A stretch of DNA of 53,109 nucleotides from Nitrospiraceae bacterium (lineage in GTDB: Bacteria; Nitrospirota; Thermodesulfovibrionia; UBA6902). A program made the translations under genes and the position numbers. Shown here one piece after another: positions 33,699 through 42,826 of the stretch; positions within the stretch are counted from its first letter, which is position 1; the number at the start of each line of letters is the position of its first letter. Location of the stretch: assembly GCA_003599275.1 (NCBI GenBank), contig QZJG01000016.1, positions 1-53,109 on the forward strand, written 5' to 3'. The notes below the pieces were generated by a model. That model did no database searches, was not told the DNA's origin, and saw only the letters and a program-made list of their open reading frames with translations.

Positions 33699-34086
33699 TC
33701 TGAAAATGAAGATTCTTGTTGTCGATGATTTCTCTACGATGAGAAGAATAGTCAAGAATCTCCTCAGACAACTGGGATACGAAAATATAGAGGAAGCGGA
33801 AGACGGGGCCCAGGCTTATTCGAAACTGAAAACCGGAGGCTTCGGTTTTGTCGTCAGCGACTGGAATATGCCCAATATGGACGGGCTCGACCTCCTCAAA
33901 AAAGTGCGCAGCGACCCTGAATTAAAAGACCTGCCGATCCTGATGGTCACTGCGGAGGCGGAAAAAGAAAAGGTCATAACGGCAATACAGGCGGGCGTCA
34001 ATAACTATGTCGTGAAGCCCTTTACCGGAGAAATTTTAAAAGAAAAGATTGACAAGATATTCGAAAGGCTTAATGCACACAAATGA
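33691..34086 (+). CDS. cheY: Chemotaxis response regulator CheY
   Basis: A 131-residue receiver with the hallmark [16 protein letters not shown] of flagellar CheY. The acidic residues are D12-D13, the acceptor is D57 (same number as in E. coli) in [12 protein letters not shown], Thr is in [11 protein letters not shown] and Lys in [10 protein letters not shown]. Phospho-CheY binds the flagellar switch. The ATG follows CAGGAGG within the end of the preceding gene. Its likely phosphatase is the CheW-CheZ fusion at 36248. Confidence 0.95.
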   Translation: MNDLKMKILVVDDFSTMRRIVKNLLRQLGYENIEEAEDGAQAYSKLKTGGFGFVVSDWNMPNMDGLDLLKKVRSDPELKDLPILMVTAEAEKEKVITAIQAGVNNYVVKPFTGEILKEKIDKIFERLNAHK

Positions 34087-34178
34087 AACCGGTCAGGCAA
34101 AGGTCATCGGCGAAGCAGGGAATCTCTAAAAGAACAGGCCCCCCGTTTTGCACGGGGCGTCAGAGGGCGGAAATATAA

Positions 34179-36122
34179 ATGCAAGACGAAATGGAAGAAA
34201 TCATAATTGAGTTTATCACCGAGGCCGAGGAATCGCTTGATAAGATAGAGCCGTTATTTGTCGAGCTTGAGCGAAAAGGCGAAGACAAGGACATGCTCAA
34301 CGATATATTCCGCTCCATGCACACAATTAAGGGCGCTGCCGGTTTCCTCGGGTTCCAGTTGATCGTCGACGTGGCGCATGCCTCTGAAAATATAATGAAA
34401 AAGGTGCGGGACGGAGAGATTGCCATGTCCAGACTTTTAATGGATGTGCTCCTGCGGTCCGTTGATATGCTCAGGCTGCTGCTGCGCCATTTAAAGGAAA
34501 AAGACGGGGTGACGGAAAACGTCTCCCCTCTCGTTAAGGACCTTGGCAACGCACTGGCTGCTGCCGTGTCAAAGACGCCTGAAACAGGACATCACGAAAA
34601 AACCGCCGGGGAAGCAAAACTCCCTGAATCTGCCGCACCTGTTATTGAAAAACCTGAAATACCTGTGATGAAGGAAGTCGATCTGACGCAGGCCCATGCC
34701 GCGAATGGGGAGCAACATACGGTAGCAGCAAGTGCGCCTCCGAAACAAAAGGAGACGTTAACGGCCGCTTTGTCCGGGGAGCACAACCAGGCCCCGGAGA
34801 AGACAGCTCCGGCAAATGGCGCTGTTAAACCCGATACCCAACCACAGGCCACGGATGACGGAGAACCAAAGCAGGAGCCAAAACAGAATGAGATGATACA
34901 ATCTGCAAAGGACAACATCCAGAAGGCCCAGAATTTAAGGGTGGACGTCCACAGGATCGACAAGGTCATGGACCTTGCGGGTGAAGTGGTCCTTGTAAGG
35001 AACAGGCTCCTGAATATCTCCAACTATTTCGATTTCAAGTATACGGGCGATCCGATGACGGAAGTACTTATGGAGACGGTCTCTTTCCTTGACCGTGTCA
35101 CCTCCGATATGCAGCTTGCGGTCATGAAAATGCGCATGCAGCCCATTCAGAAGGTCCTCAGCAAATTCCCGAGGCTCGTAAGAGACATATCCGCCTCCGT
35201 CAAAAAAGACGTTGACTTGCAGATCTTCGGTGAGGGCACAGAGGTGGACAAATCGGTAATAGAGCACATTGGGGACCCGATGACGCATATATTGAGGAAC
35301 TCCATTGATCACGGCCTCGAATCATCAGAGGAAAGAATAGCTAAAGGCAAACCGCAGCAGGGCAAAATCGTCATAAATACATATCAGAAGGGGAACCAGA
35401 TAGTCATTGAGATTGCGGATGACGGAAAAGGCATGGATGTAAATAAGCTGAAGAGCAAGGCCGTGGAAAAAGGACTGATGACGGAAGATGAAGCCCAGAA
35501 AATGTCCGACGAGGCCGCCGTGGATATTATATTCATGCCCGGCTTTTCTACAAAAGAAGTGGCTACGGAGCTCAGCGGCAGAGGCGTCGGTATGGATGTC
35601 GTAAAGACCAACATATCTCTGCTGAACGGTTATGTCGAGGTATCGACCGTGAAAGACGTCGGCACGACATTTAAGATATGCATCCCTTTGACTCTTGCTA
35701 TAATCCAGGCGTTAATGGTTGAAGTGGACGGGGCCAAATACGCCATACCACTTTCCCCGATAGAAGAGACCCTCAAGGTCTCCAGAAAAGAGATTGACAA
35801 TATTACGGGTCAAAGCGTAATCGTAGTCAGGGACAAGATATGTCCATTGTTTGAGCTTAACGATCTGCTCAACACGGGGACCACGGGCAGCAGCAATGAA
35901 GACTATAAATACCTGATAGTCATCTCAATGGGCGATAAAAGATTTTGCATTGCCGTCGATAAGCTTCTGGGACAGGAAGAAGTCGTAATAAAAACGCTTG
36001 CCGGACTGGATACTACGTCTTCGAATGTCCTCGGAGCTACGATCACGGGGGACGGCAAAGTCGTATTTATACTTGACGTCGCGGGGATGTCAAGAAATTT
36101 ATTAGGCATAACAAAAGGCTGA
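34179..36122 (+). CDS. cheA: Chemotaxis histidine kinase CheA
   Basis: A 647-residue kinase. The Hpt domain at 1-105 carries the phosphorylated His48 in SMHTIKGAAGF. A linker of about 140 residues rich in Ala, Pro, Glu and Lys follows with no obvious P2 domain. Dimerisation (P3) begins near NLRVDVHRIDKVMDLAGEVV. The ATPase (P4) has LRNSIDHGLESSEER, DDGKGMD and GRGVGMDVVKTNI. The C-terminal CheW-like P5 ends at about 640. It phosphorylates the receivers and CheB. Lack of P2 would mean direct docking of CheY. The 92-bp gap before it holds a small GC hairpin (34141-34157). Confidence 0.96.
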   Translation: MQDEMEEIIIEFITEAEESLDKIEPLFVELERKGEDKDMLNDIFRSMHTIKGAAGFLGFQLIVDVAHASENIMKKVRDGEIAMSRLLMDVLLRSVDMLRLLLRHLKEKDGVTENVSPLVKDLGNALAAAVSKTPETGHHEKTAGEAKLPESAAPVIEKPEIPVMKEVDLTQAHAANGEQHTVAASAPPKQKETLTAALSGEHNQAPEKTAPANGAVKPDTQPQATDDGEPKQEPKQNEMIQSAKDNIQKAQNLRVDVHRIDKVMDLAGEVVLVRNRLLNISNYFDFKYTGDPMTEVLMETVSFLDRVTSDMQLAVMKMRMQPIQKVLSKFPRLVRDISASVKKDVDLQIFGEGTEVDKSVIEHIGDPMTHILRNSIDHGLESSEERIAKGKPQQGKIVINTYQKGNQIVIEIADDGKGMDVNKLKSKAVEKGLMTEDEAQKMSDEAAVDIIFMPGFSTKEVATELSGRGVGMDVVKTNISLLNGYVEVSTVKDVGTTFKICIPLTLAIIQALMVEVDGAKYAIPLSPIEETLKVSRKEIDNITGQSVIVVRDKICPLFELNDLLNTGTTGSSNEDYKYLIVISMGDKRFCIAVDKLLGQEEVVIKTLAGLDTTSSNVLGATITGDGKVVFILDVAGMSRNLLGITKG

Positions 36123-36247
36123 AGATGACGACCGCTAACATAAGCATAATAATCCGGACCGGTACAAACGGAGGTCATTGATTACATGAAGACGCATAAA
36201 ATTTGTCCTTTCCTGTTTGCTCCAAGTTTAAATAAAAGGAGGTTTCC

Positions 36248-37489
36248 GTGCAACAATATATAGGCTTCCATCTCGATTCAAACGAATATATGATCCCGAT
36301 ACTTAACGTTCGGGAGATAATCACCATGCCGTCCATTACCGCCCTGCCCCAACTGCCGCCGTATATAAAAGGCATTACAAATCTGAGGGGTACCGTCATC
36401 CCGATAGTGAACCTTAAGAACCTTTTAAATCTGCATGCGAAGAACGGCGAGGAGAAGGGCAGCACAGTGATCGTCCTCGCAGCAGGCAGCATAACCTTCG
36501 GAATAACGATAGACGGCATTACAGGGGTCATCAAAGTCGACGAATCCGATATAGAAGCGCCGGAGAGAATTATCAACAATGCGGTACACATAGAAGGCGT
36601 TGCAAAACTGAATAACAGGCTTGTTGTCCTGCTGAATATCAAAAAGCTGCTTCCGCTTGACGACATGAGCCTCCTTGAAGACACGATTGTCAGCGTAAGC
36701 AATATAGGGAACGGCGACAACGTGGAAGTGACCAGGGAGATCGACACTATCGGCGGCAAAATGACCGTAAAGGAGCTGCATAAGGCAAAAGACTTCATGA
36801 CCAGCAAGCTTGATAAAAATGACCCGAGGCACAACATATTCGAGTTAATGCTGAGTTTTATGGACGCCCTGGCGGCCCAGGAACATGACCGCATGGAAAG
36901 CATAATCGAGCAGCTTCTGAAGGTGACGGACAGCGATCTCTTCAAGGAAATAGGAAAGATAACAAGAAAGCTCCACGATTCTCTTGAGGAATTTAAAGGA
37001 GCAATAAACACCGGCATTCAACGGCTCACCCAGAATGACGTCCCCAACGCCGTCGATAATCTCCAGTTCGTCATAAAAAAGACGGAAGAAGCCGCCAACA
37101 AAACGATGAGTATTGTTGAGAGATATTTTGAGGAATCCGGCGATTTCTCCAAACATGTTGAAAGCATAAAAGACAATGAGGAAGCCGCAAATTATCTCAA
37201 GACCTTCAAAGAGTCGCTGGATAACGATATGACGACGATTATTACCGCACAGCAGTTCCAGGACATTACAGGGCAGACCATTAAAAAAGTCATCGACCTT
37301 GTAAACAGCGTCGAGGTTGAGCTCCTGAGATTAATAACCAAATTCGGGGTGCTCATGCGGACCGAGGCCGAAAAAGCCGGGGTTGCAGTCGGAGCTGACA
37401 GTGATGCAGCGGCTAAAGGCGATGAAAAATCACATGAAAAAGTCACCCAGTCGGACGTCGAGTCGCTGTTGAATGATTTCGGTTTTTGA
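36248..37489 (+). CDS. CheW-CheZ fusion: array coupling domain joined to CheY-P phosphatase
   Basis: A 413-residue protein. Residues 1-145 form a CheW domain (YIGFHLDSNEYMIPILNVRE, GITNLRGTVIPIVNLK, EGVAKLNNRLVVLLNIKKLL). Residues about 170-413 match CheZ. Long amphipathic helices lead to AQQFQDITGQTIKKVIDLV, where D339 and Q343 align with catalytic Asp143 and Gln147 of E. coli CheZ. The C-terminus QSDVESLLNDFGF (401-413) matches the CheY-binding tail of CheZ. It starts at GTG six bases after AAGGAGG. The expected role is dephosphorylation of CheY-P by a phosphatase held in the CheA/receptor array. A separate simple cheW follows. Confidence 0.9.
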   Translation: MQQYIGFHLDSNEYMIPILNVREIITMPSITALPQLPPYIKGITNLRGTVIPIVNLKNLLNLHAKNGEEKGSTVIVLAAGSITFGITIDGITGVIKVDESDIEAPERIINNAVHIEGVAKLNNRLVVLLNIKKLLPLDDMSLLEDTIVSVSNIGNGDNVEVTREIDTIGGKMTVKELHKAKDFMTSKLDKNDPRHNIFELMLSFMDALAAQEHDRMESIIEQLLKVTDSDLFKEIGKITRKLHDSLEEFKGAINTGIQRLTQNDVPNAVDNLQFVIKKTEEAANKTMSIVERYFEESGDFSKHVESIKDNEEAANYLKTFKESLDNDMTTIITAQQFQDITGQTIKKVIDLVNSVEVELLRLITKFGVLMRTEAEKAGVAVGADSDAAAKGDEKSHEKVTQSDVESLLNDFGF

Positions 37490-37516
37490 TTTTCAGAAGA
37501 CAAAGGAGGAAACATT

Positions 37517-37966
37517 ATGGACCCTTCAGCGGTAGGTGAACAGATATTACAACTGGTTTCATTCACCCTTGAAAAGGAAGAATACGCCGTAGACATTCTG
37601 AAGGTACAGGAAATAAACAGGATAACGGAGATTACAAAGGTCCCAAACGCTCCGGATTATGTGGAAGGGGTAATCAATCTCAGGGGCAAAGTAATACCGG
37701 TTATACATCTCAGAAAAAAGTTCGGACTCTATCATAAAGATTCGGACGACTCGTCGCGTATAATAATAATGGACATAAACGGGATCACTTATGGCATTAT
37801 TGTAGATTCCGTGTCTGAAGTATTGAGGATACCGGCCGGCACAGTAGAACCGGCCCCGCCGATGGCGGCTACCATGAGCAGCAGATTTATCCAGGGTATC
37901 GCGAAACTTGAAAACAGGCTTATCATCCTGATCGATATAGACAAACTGATCGGAGAGGCCGTATAA
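37517..37966 (+). CDS. cheW: Chemotaxis coupling protein CheW
   Basis: A 149-residue two-lobed CheW that bridges chemoreceptors and CheA. It has LVSFTLEKEEYAVDILKVQEI, VEGVINLRGKVIPVIHLRKKFGL and FIQGIAKLENRLIILIDIDKLI, the standard core. The ATG follows AAAGGAGG. It is 27 bp after the CheW-CheZ gene, so two coupling domains are made from the operon and may compete for array positions. Confidence 0.96.
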   Translation: MDPSAVGEQILQLVSFTLEKEEYAVDILKVQEINRITEITKVPNAPDYVEGVINLRGKVIPVIHLRKKFGLYHKDSDDSSRIIIMDINGITYGIIVDSVSEVLRIPAGTVEPAPPMAATMSSRFIQGIAKLENRLIILIDIDKLIGEAV

Positions 37967-37985
37967 GCACCGGCAAGGTTGAAAA

Positions 37986-39026
37986 ATGGTCAAAGTCCTG
38001 ATAGTTGACGACTCGGCTTTTATGAGAAACACTCTCTCCGGTATGATATCTTCGGACCCGGAGATCCAGGTTGTGGGTGTTGCGCGCGACGGCATTGAAG
38101 CCATCGAAAAGGTCATCCAGCTTAAACCCGATATCGTCACCATGGACGTGGAGATGCCGAGGATGAACGGCATCGAGGCGCTGAAGCTGATAATGGAAAA
38201 GAACCCCGTCCCCGTCCTCATGGTAAGCTCTCTGACTATGGAAAGCGCAAAGGTCACGCTCGATGCGCTTGATCTCGGCGCCGTTGATTTCATTCCCAAA
38301 AACCTGTCCGACCTCTCAATCAATATAGTAAAGATCAAGGAAATTCTGATAGAAAAAATTAAAAGTATCGCAAGAAGAGGTCCGGCCCAATTCCGTAAAA
38401 GCGCTTTTCCGAAACAACGGCTTCAAATGCCCAGGACGGACTATACTTCTCACAGGAAGATAAATATTGTCGCCATAGGCTCATCAACCGGAGGGCCCAA
38501 GGCCTTGCAGAACATAATCAGTAAATTGCCCAAAGACTTCCCTGTGCCCATCGTCATTGCACAGCATATGCCGGCGTCTTTTACCGGGCCCTTTGCTGAA
38601 AGACTGAATCAGTTGAGCGACATCGAGGTCAAAGAGGCGGAGAACGGCGAACCCGTAAGGAAGGGAGTTGTATTTATAGCGCCGGGCGGAGGGCACATGA
38701 GCCTCATCCGTAAAAAAATAACGGAAACCGTAATTGCCGTTTCGGAAGAAAGGAAAGACCTGATATACAGGCCTTCCGTTGACGTGCTTATGCTTTCAGT
38801 TGTGGAGAACTTTGCCGGCCACGTGCTGGGAGTGATCCTTACCGGGCTGGGAAATGACGGTTTAAAAGGAATGAAAGAGATAAAAAACAAAGGCGGCAGA
38901 ACTATTGCTGAAAGCGAAAAGACCTGTGTCGTTTATGGAATGCCGAAGGCGGTTGTAGAGGCTGGAGTGGCAGACAAGATTGTTCCGGTTGATGAAGTGG
39001 CAGGCGAAATAATCAATTCGGTTTAA
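37986..39026 (+). CDS. cheB: Chemoreceptor glutamate methylesterase/deamidase CheB
   Basis: A 346-residue enzyme that removes receptor methyl groups for adaptation. The receiver has LIVDDSAFMRN and acceptor D54 in TMDVEMPRMNG. The catalytic domain has the nucleophile region AIGSSTGGPKAL, AQHMPASFTGPFAERL, APGGGHMSL, and the final Asp in LTGLGNDGLKGM. Together these supply the Ser-His-Asp triad. It is the last gene of the che operon and ends eight bases from the convergent TatD gene. No cheD is present. Confidence 0.97.
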   Translation: MVKVLIVDDSAFMRNTLSGMISSDPEIQVVGVARDGIEAIEKVIQLKPDIVTMDVEMPRMNGIEALKLIMEKNPVPVLMVSSLTMESAKVTLDALDLGAVDFIPKNLSDLSINIVKIKEILIEKIKSIARRGPAQFRKSAFPKQRLQMPRTDYTSHRKINIVAIGSSTGGPKALQNIISKLPKDFPVPIVIAQHMPASFTGPFAERLNQLSDIEVKEAENGEPVRKGVVFIAPGGGHMSLIRKKITETVIAVSEERKDLIYRPSVDVLMLSVVENFAGHVLGVILTGLGNDGLKGMKEIKNKGGRTIAESEKTCVVYGMPKAVVEAGVADKIVPVDEVAGEIINSV

Positions 39027-39034
39027 GTCTGCGT

Positions 39035-40399
39035 TCAACCCACCTCATTCAGCTTCCTGACCCTCAGCTCCACCCCGAGCTCTCCTGCAATTTTTTTACA
39101 TTTTTCAATATCTATCCCCGGTAACCCGACGACGGTGACTTTTACTTCCGGAATGACCTTTACCGCCTCTTTTGTAAATGAGACAACACTTTCGTAAGCG
39201 CCTTGCATGGACGGACGGCAGATTTTTTCATATTTCTTTTCGTCTTCCGCGTCGAGACTAATTGACAGGCTGTCGACTATTCCTTTCAGCTCGGGCAGAA
39301 TATTTTTACCGTGAATCAGGTTGCCCTGCCCGTTTGTATTGATCCTCACCCGCCCGCCATTTTGCTTGACCCACGCGGCCACTTTTTTAACGAGATCGAG
39401 CCTGAGGAGCGGCTCCCCTATCCCGCAGAAGACAATTTCCTTATATACTTTCGGGTCCTTAATGGCCTTTATTACCTGCAATGCTGAAGGCTCCTTTTGA
39501 AGACGTAAGTTGTGTCCTTTCACATAACTCGTCCGCGATCTTATGCAAAAGCCGCATTTATTTGTGCACCGGTTCGTGATATTCAGATAAAGTGAGTCCC
39601 TTATCCTGTACGCTATTTCTCCCTGCCCGGTTACATCTCCTATTTTAAAAAGCCTCATAGCATTTAACGTCGTGATCCTCGCCAGGTCCGAAACATTTAT
39701 TCCCCTGATCTCCGCTATGACTTCGGCTGTGTATTTTAAAAAGGACGGCTCGTTTCTCCTGCCCCTCACCGGCACGGGACTCAAGTATGGGGCGTCTGTC
39801 TCCATAAGCAGAAAATCATCGGGAATGAACCTGATAACCTCTCTCAGGTCTTTCACATTTTTAAATGTAACAGGCCCTGCGATCGAAATCAACAGGCCTG
39901 ACTCCATGGCCTTATTCGCCATTTCAATATCGCCGGAGAAGCAGTGAAGGACGCCGGATATATCGGTCATTTCTTCTTTGAGAACGCGAATGGTGTCATT
40001 TTTAGCGTCCCTGCTGTGGATAATGACAGGAAGACGCGCCTCTTTTGCAAGGGCGATCTGTTTTTTGAAGGCCTCTATCTGGGCCCCCTTGGGAGAGTGC
40101 AGATAATGGTAGTCAAGCCCGATCTCGCCTACGGCAACTACCTTGGGCCGCTTTATCCACTCCCCAAGCTCACTATAGAGAGATTCATCGAGAGACGTTG
40201 CATTATGGGGATGTATCCCTGCTGCTGAATATATGATGGGGTATTTGTCCGACAGCTCCAGTCCCCTGATGTTCCCTTCCCTGTCGGAACCCGCATTTAT
40301 GATATATTTAATCCGCGCATCTTCCGCGCGTTTTATAACTTCATCCCTGTCACTGTCAAAATCTTCCATGTCGAGATGACAGTGGGTGTCTATCAACAT
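39035..40399 (-). CDS. TatD-family hydrolase fused to a radical-SAM domain
   Basis: A 454-residue fusion. Residues 1-255 form a TatD metal-dependent deoxyribonuclease: DTHCHLDMEDFDSD, GEIGLDYH, PVIIHSRDA, GVLHCFSGDIEMA and ETDAPYLSPVP supply the metal ligands. The C-terminal ~190 residues are a radical-SAM protein with CTNKCGFC (Cys-x3-Cys-x2-Cys), FCGIGEPLLRLD and LSISLDAEDE. The pairing of TatD with this radical-SAM family is known, often as adjacent genes; the reaction is not established. It converges on cheB. Confidence 0.92.
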   Translation of the reverse strand: MLIDTHCHLDMEDFDSDRDEVIKRAEDARIKYIINAGSDREGNIRGLELSDKYPIIYSAAGIHPHNATSLDESLYSELGEWIKRPKVVAVGEIGLDYHYLHSPKGAQIEAFKKQIALAKEARLPVIIHSRDAKNDTIRVLKEEMTDISGVLHCFSGDIEMANKAMESGLLISIAGPVTFKNVKDLREVIRFIPDDFLLMETDAPYLSPVPVRGRRNEPSFLKYTAEVIAEIRGINVSDLARITTLNAMRLFKIGDVTGQGEIAYRIRDSLYLNITNRCTNKCGFCIRSRTSYVKGHNLRLQKEPSALQVIKAIKDPKVYKEIVFCGIGEPLLRLDLVKKVAAWVKQNGGRVRINTNGQGNLIHGKNILPELKGIVDSLSISLDAEDEKKYEKICRPSMQGAYESVVSFTKEAVKVIPEVKVTVVGLPGIDIEKCKKIAGELGVELRVRKLNEVG

Positions 40400-40657
40400 A
40401 ATATTTGCCTCACAACTTTATAACCGGGAACGCAGATAACCACGGGCAAGCCTGGAACTCTGCTTATGAAATCAGCAGTAAAAACCGGAAATCAGGAAAT
40501 CACTCCGGCTTTTACTTCTTGGTCCTCAGTTTTTCGTTTCTTCTAATGTTAGTGTAAAAACGGCATTTTGTCAAAGCAGGTAAAACAGGCGGGAACCTTG
40601 TAATTTTCCCTAAAATATGGTAATTTTTCAACTTATCAACGATAAGGGGGTGCTTGC

Positions 40658-40885
40658 ATGAAGGAAGCCGATATAATTGCTGTTCTGAGAAGTGAGAATG
40701 AGGAATTCAGGAGACTCGAGGACGAACACAGGACTATGGAAAAGACCCTCGATGAGATGAACAAAAAAAGATATCTCACAGCAGATGAAGAAGTGGATAA
40801 AAAGAAAATGCAGAAACAAAAACTTCACTGCAAAGACCGTATGGCTGAACTGATAAGGGAATATAAGCAAGGAGTCAAGAATTAA
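40658..40885 (+). CDS. Small YdcH/DUF465-type coiled-coil protein
   Basis: A 75-residue, highly charged helical protein. FRRLEDEHRTMEKTLDEM and YLTADEEVDKKKMQKQKLHCKDRM match the YdcH/DUF465 pattern, a helical hairpin of unknown function common in proteobacteria. The ATG follows AAGGGGG. A C-rich hairpin follows at once. It is likely a single-gene unit upstream of the ilv cluster. The 258-bp spacer before it (40400-40657) shows no other gene. Confidence 0.8.
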   Translation: MKEADIIAVLRSENEEFRRLEDEHRTMEKTLDEMNKKRYLTADEEVDKKKMQKQKLHCKDRMAELIREYKQGVKN

Positions 40886-40886
40886 A

Positions 40887-40910
40887 ATTCCCCCTTTGTA
40901 AAAGGGGGAT
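40887..40910 (+). terminator. C/G-rich hairpin after the DUF465 gene
   Basis: ATTCCCCCTTT, three-base loop, AAAGGGGGAT forms a strong stem directly after the stop codon, followed by a second GAAGGGGGATTTT. This sequence is also a common dispersed repeat type, so it may be a repeat acting as terminator. Confidence 0.5.
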
Positions 40911-40939
40911 GAAGGGGGATTTTCAGAAAATCTCCACTT

Positions 40940-40992
40940 CCCGTTGCTATACTTTGCAGCAACGGGAGCCCAGCCCTCTTCTCCAAAGAGGG
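40940..40992 (+). promoter_or_regulatory. Double hairpin leader of ilvD overlapping its ribosome site
   Basis: Two stems lie before ilvD: CCCGTTGCT/AGCAACGGG (40940-40966) and CCCTCTT/AAGAGGG (40974-40992). The 3' arm of the second contains GAGGG, the only Shine-Dalgarno-like sequence before the ATG at 41007. Closed, it could limit ilvD translation. No T-box or known riboswitch features were seen. Confidence 0.35.
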
Positions 40993-41006
40993 GAACCGAC
41001 CAAATC

Positions 41007-42668
41007 ATGAAAAGCAATATTATCAAAAAAGGACTCGAAAGACTGCCTCACAGGGCGCTGCTTTATGCCACCGGAATTCCGCGCACCGAAATGGACAAAC
41101 CATTTATCGGCGTCGCAACAAGCTTTACTGACATCATCCCGGGACATGCAGGGATGCGGGACCTCGAAAGGTTTATTGAAAAAGGCGTCCATACCGGCGG
41201 CGGCTATCCCTTTTTCTTCGGCATCCCCGGCATTTGCGACGGAATAGCAATGGGACACCGCGGGATGCATTACAGTTTGCCTTCGAGAGAGCTGATAGCG
41301 GACATGGTCGAGACAATAGCCGAGGCGCACCAGTTTGACGGGCTTGTCCTCCTGACAAACTGTGACAAAATAACACCCGGAATGCTTATGGCCGCCGCAA
41401 GGGTCAACGTCCCTTCGATAGTTGTGACGGCAGGGCCGATGCTCTCCGGACATCTGAGAGGGAAAAGGCTTTCCCTTGTAAATGACACTTTTGAAGCGAT
41501 AGGAAAATACAAAAAGGGATTGTTAAAGGATTCCGAGCTTGAAGACCTTGAGATGTGCGCCTGTCCCGGCGCAGGGTCCTGTCAGGGCATGTATACGGCC
41601 AATACGATGGCCTGTGTAACAGAGTCTCTCGGTATGAGTCTCCCCGGCTGCGCAACGTCTCTTGCGGTGTCGGCAAAAAAACGCCGGATCGCCTTCCATA
41701 GCGGCAGCAGGATTGTAGAACTCGTAAAGAAAAATATTACACCTGAAAAGATAATGTCCCGGAAGGCCTTTGAAAATGCCATACGCGTCGACATGGCGCT
41801 TGGCGGATCGACCAACACGGTTTTGCACATCCCCGCAATCGCCAATGAGACGCAGACACCTTTGTCTTTAGAGCTTTTTGACAAGATAAGCAGGAATACG
41901 CCCCACATTTCGGACATGCTTCCCGGCGGCGCTCATTATCTTGAAGATCTGGAATACGCGGGAGGCATACCCGCCGTGCTGAAAAGACTGAAGTCGAAGT
42001 TGAATAATGTAGTTACCGTATCAGGCAAAAAGATATATGACATAGCCGATACTGCAGAAATTACGGACCCGGAGGTCATCAGGCCGCTTAACATGGCCCA
42101 TCACAAAGAAGGCGGTATTGCCGTCCTGAGGGGGACCCTCGCCCCGGACGGCGCGGTTGTCAAACAGACCGCCGTCAGCGCAAAAATGCTCCGGTTTAAA
42201 GGCAGGGCAAAGGTGTTTAATTCAGAGGAAGAGGCGATGAAGGCGATACTCGCTGGCAAAATAAAGTCCGGTGACGTTGTCGTGGTCCGTTATGAAGGTC
42301 CCAGGGGCGGTCCCGGGATGCGGGAAATGCTTAATGCGACTGCTACGGTTGCAGGCATGGGATTGAGCGAGTCGGTAGCGCTGATAACGGACGGCCGTTT
42401 TTCCGGAGGGACAAGAGGCCCCTGTATCGGTCATGTATCTCCGGAGGCCATGGAAGGCGGACCTATTGCAATTATAAAAGACGGCGATATGATAGAAATT
42501 GATATTCCGGGAAGAAAGCTTAATTTACTCCTTTCGGAAGAAGAAATAAATAAAAGGCTTAAAACACACAAACCGATCAGGCCCAAGATCAACAAAGGAT
42601 GGCTTGCAAGATACGCGCAATTGGTGACTTCGGCCAGCACGGGCGCAGTCATGAAAGATAGGATTTAA
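41007..42668 (+). CDS. ilvD: Dihydroxy-acid dehydratase
   Basis: A 553-residue Fe-S enzyme for the penultimate step of valine and isoleucine synthesis. It has [15 protein letters not shown] and [18 protein letters not shown] with the cluster cysteines, [21 protein letters not shown] and [12 protein letters not shown] near the C-terminus. The ATG at 41007 gives [18 protein letters not shown], the usual start; upstream in-frame sequence runs through hairpin DNA and is excluded. It is the first gene of the branched-chain amino-acid cluster. Confidence 0.96.
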   Translation: MKSNIIKKGLERLPHRALLYATGIPRTEMDKPFIGVATSFTDIIPGHAGMRDLERFIEKGVHTGGGYPFFFGIPGICDGIAMGHRGMHYSLPSRELIADMVETIAEAHQFDGLVLLTNCDKITPGMLMAAARVNVPSIVVTAGPMLSGHLRGKRLSLVNDTFEAIGKYKKGLLKDSELEDLEMCACPGAGSCQGMYTANTMACVTESLGMSLPGCATSLAVSAKKRRIAFHSGSRIVELVKKNITPEKIMSRKAFENAIRVDMALGGSTNTVLHIPAIANETQTPLSLELFDKISRNTPHISDMLPGGAHYLEDLEYAGGIPAVLKRLKSKLNNVVTVSGKKIYDIADTAEITDPEVIRPLNMAHHKEGGIAVLRGTLAPDGAVVKQTAVSAKMLRFKGRAKVFNSEEEAMKAILAGKIKSGDVVVVRYEGPRGGPGMREMLNATATVAGMGLSESVALITDGRFSGGTRGPCIGHVSPEAMEGGPIAIIKDGDMIEIDIPGRKLNLLLSEEEINKRLKTHKPIRPKINKGWLARYAQLVTSASTGAVMKDRI

Positions 42669-42808
42669 CCACAGAGATCACAGAGGGAATAATAATATGT
42701 AGCCACGGATGAACACAGATATATTCACGGATGTATAAATAAAAATCAGTGGGAATCCGTGTAAATCTGTGGTCAAGAATTCAAATTTTTTCTCCGTGTT
42801 CTCTGTGG
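42669..42808. repeat. Nested inverted repeat in the ilvD-ilvB spacer
   Basis: The outer arms are CCACAGAGATCACAGAGG and CCGTGTTCTCTGTGG. The inner arms are CCACGGATGAACACAGAT (from 42703) and ATCCGTGTAAATCTGTGG (to 42772). The element fills nearly the whole spacer and resembles a dispersed repeat type found in many environmental genomes. Confidence 0.7.
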
Positions 42809-42826
42809 CAGAAAAAAGGAGTACAA

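Noticed and set aside
36186..36263. 25-codon frame between cheA and the CheW-CheZ gene behind GGAGG
   Set aside because: It runs into the next gene's ribosome site in another frame and has no recognisable feature; probably chance.
42749..42826. N-terminal extension of IlvB by 26 residues
   Set aside because: It is encoded by the spacer repeat; the ATG at 42827 has a ribosome site and the family N-terminus.
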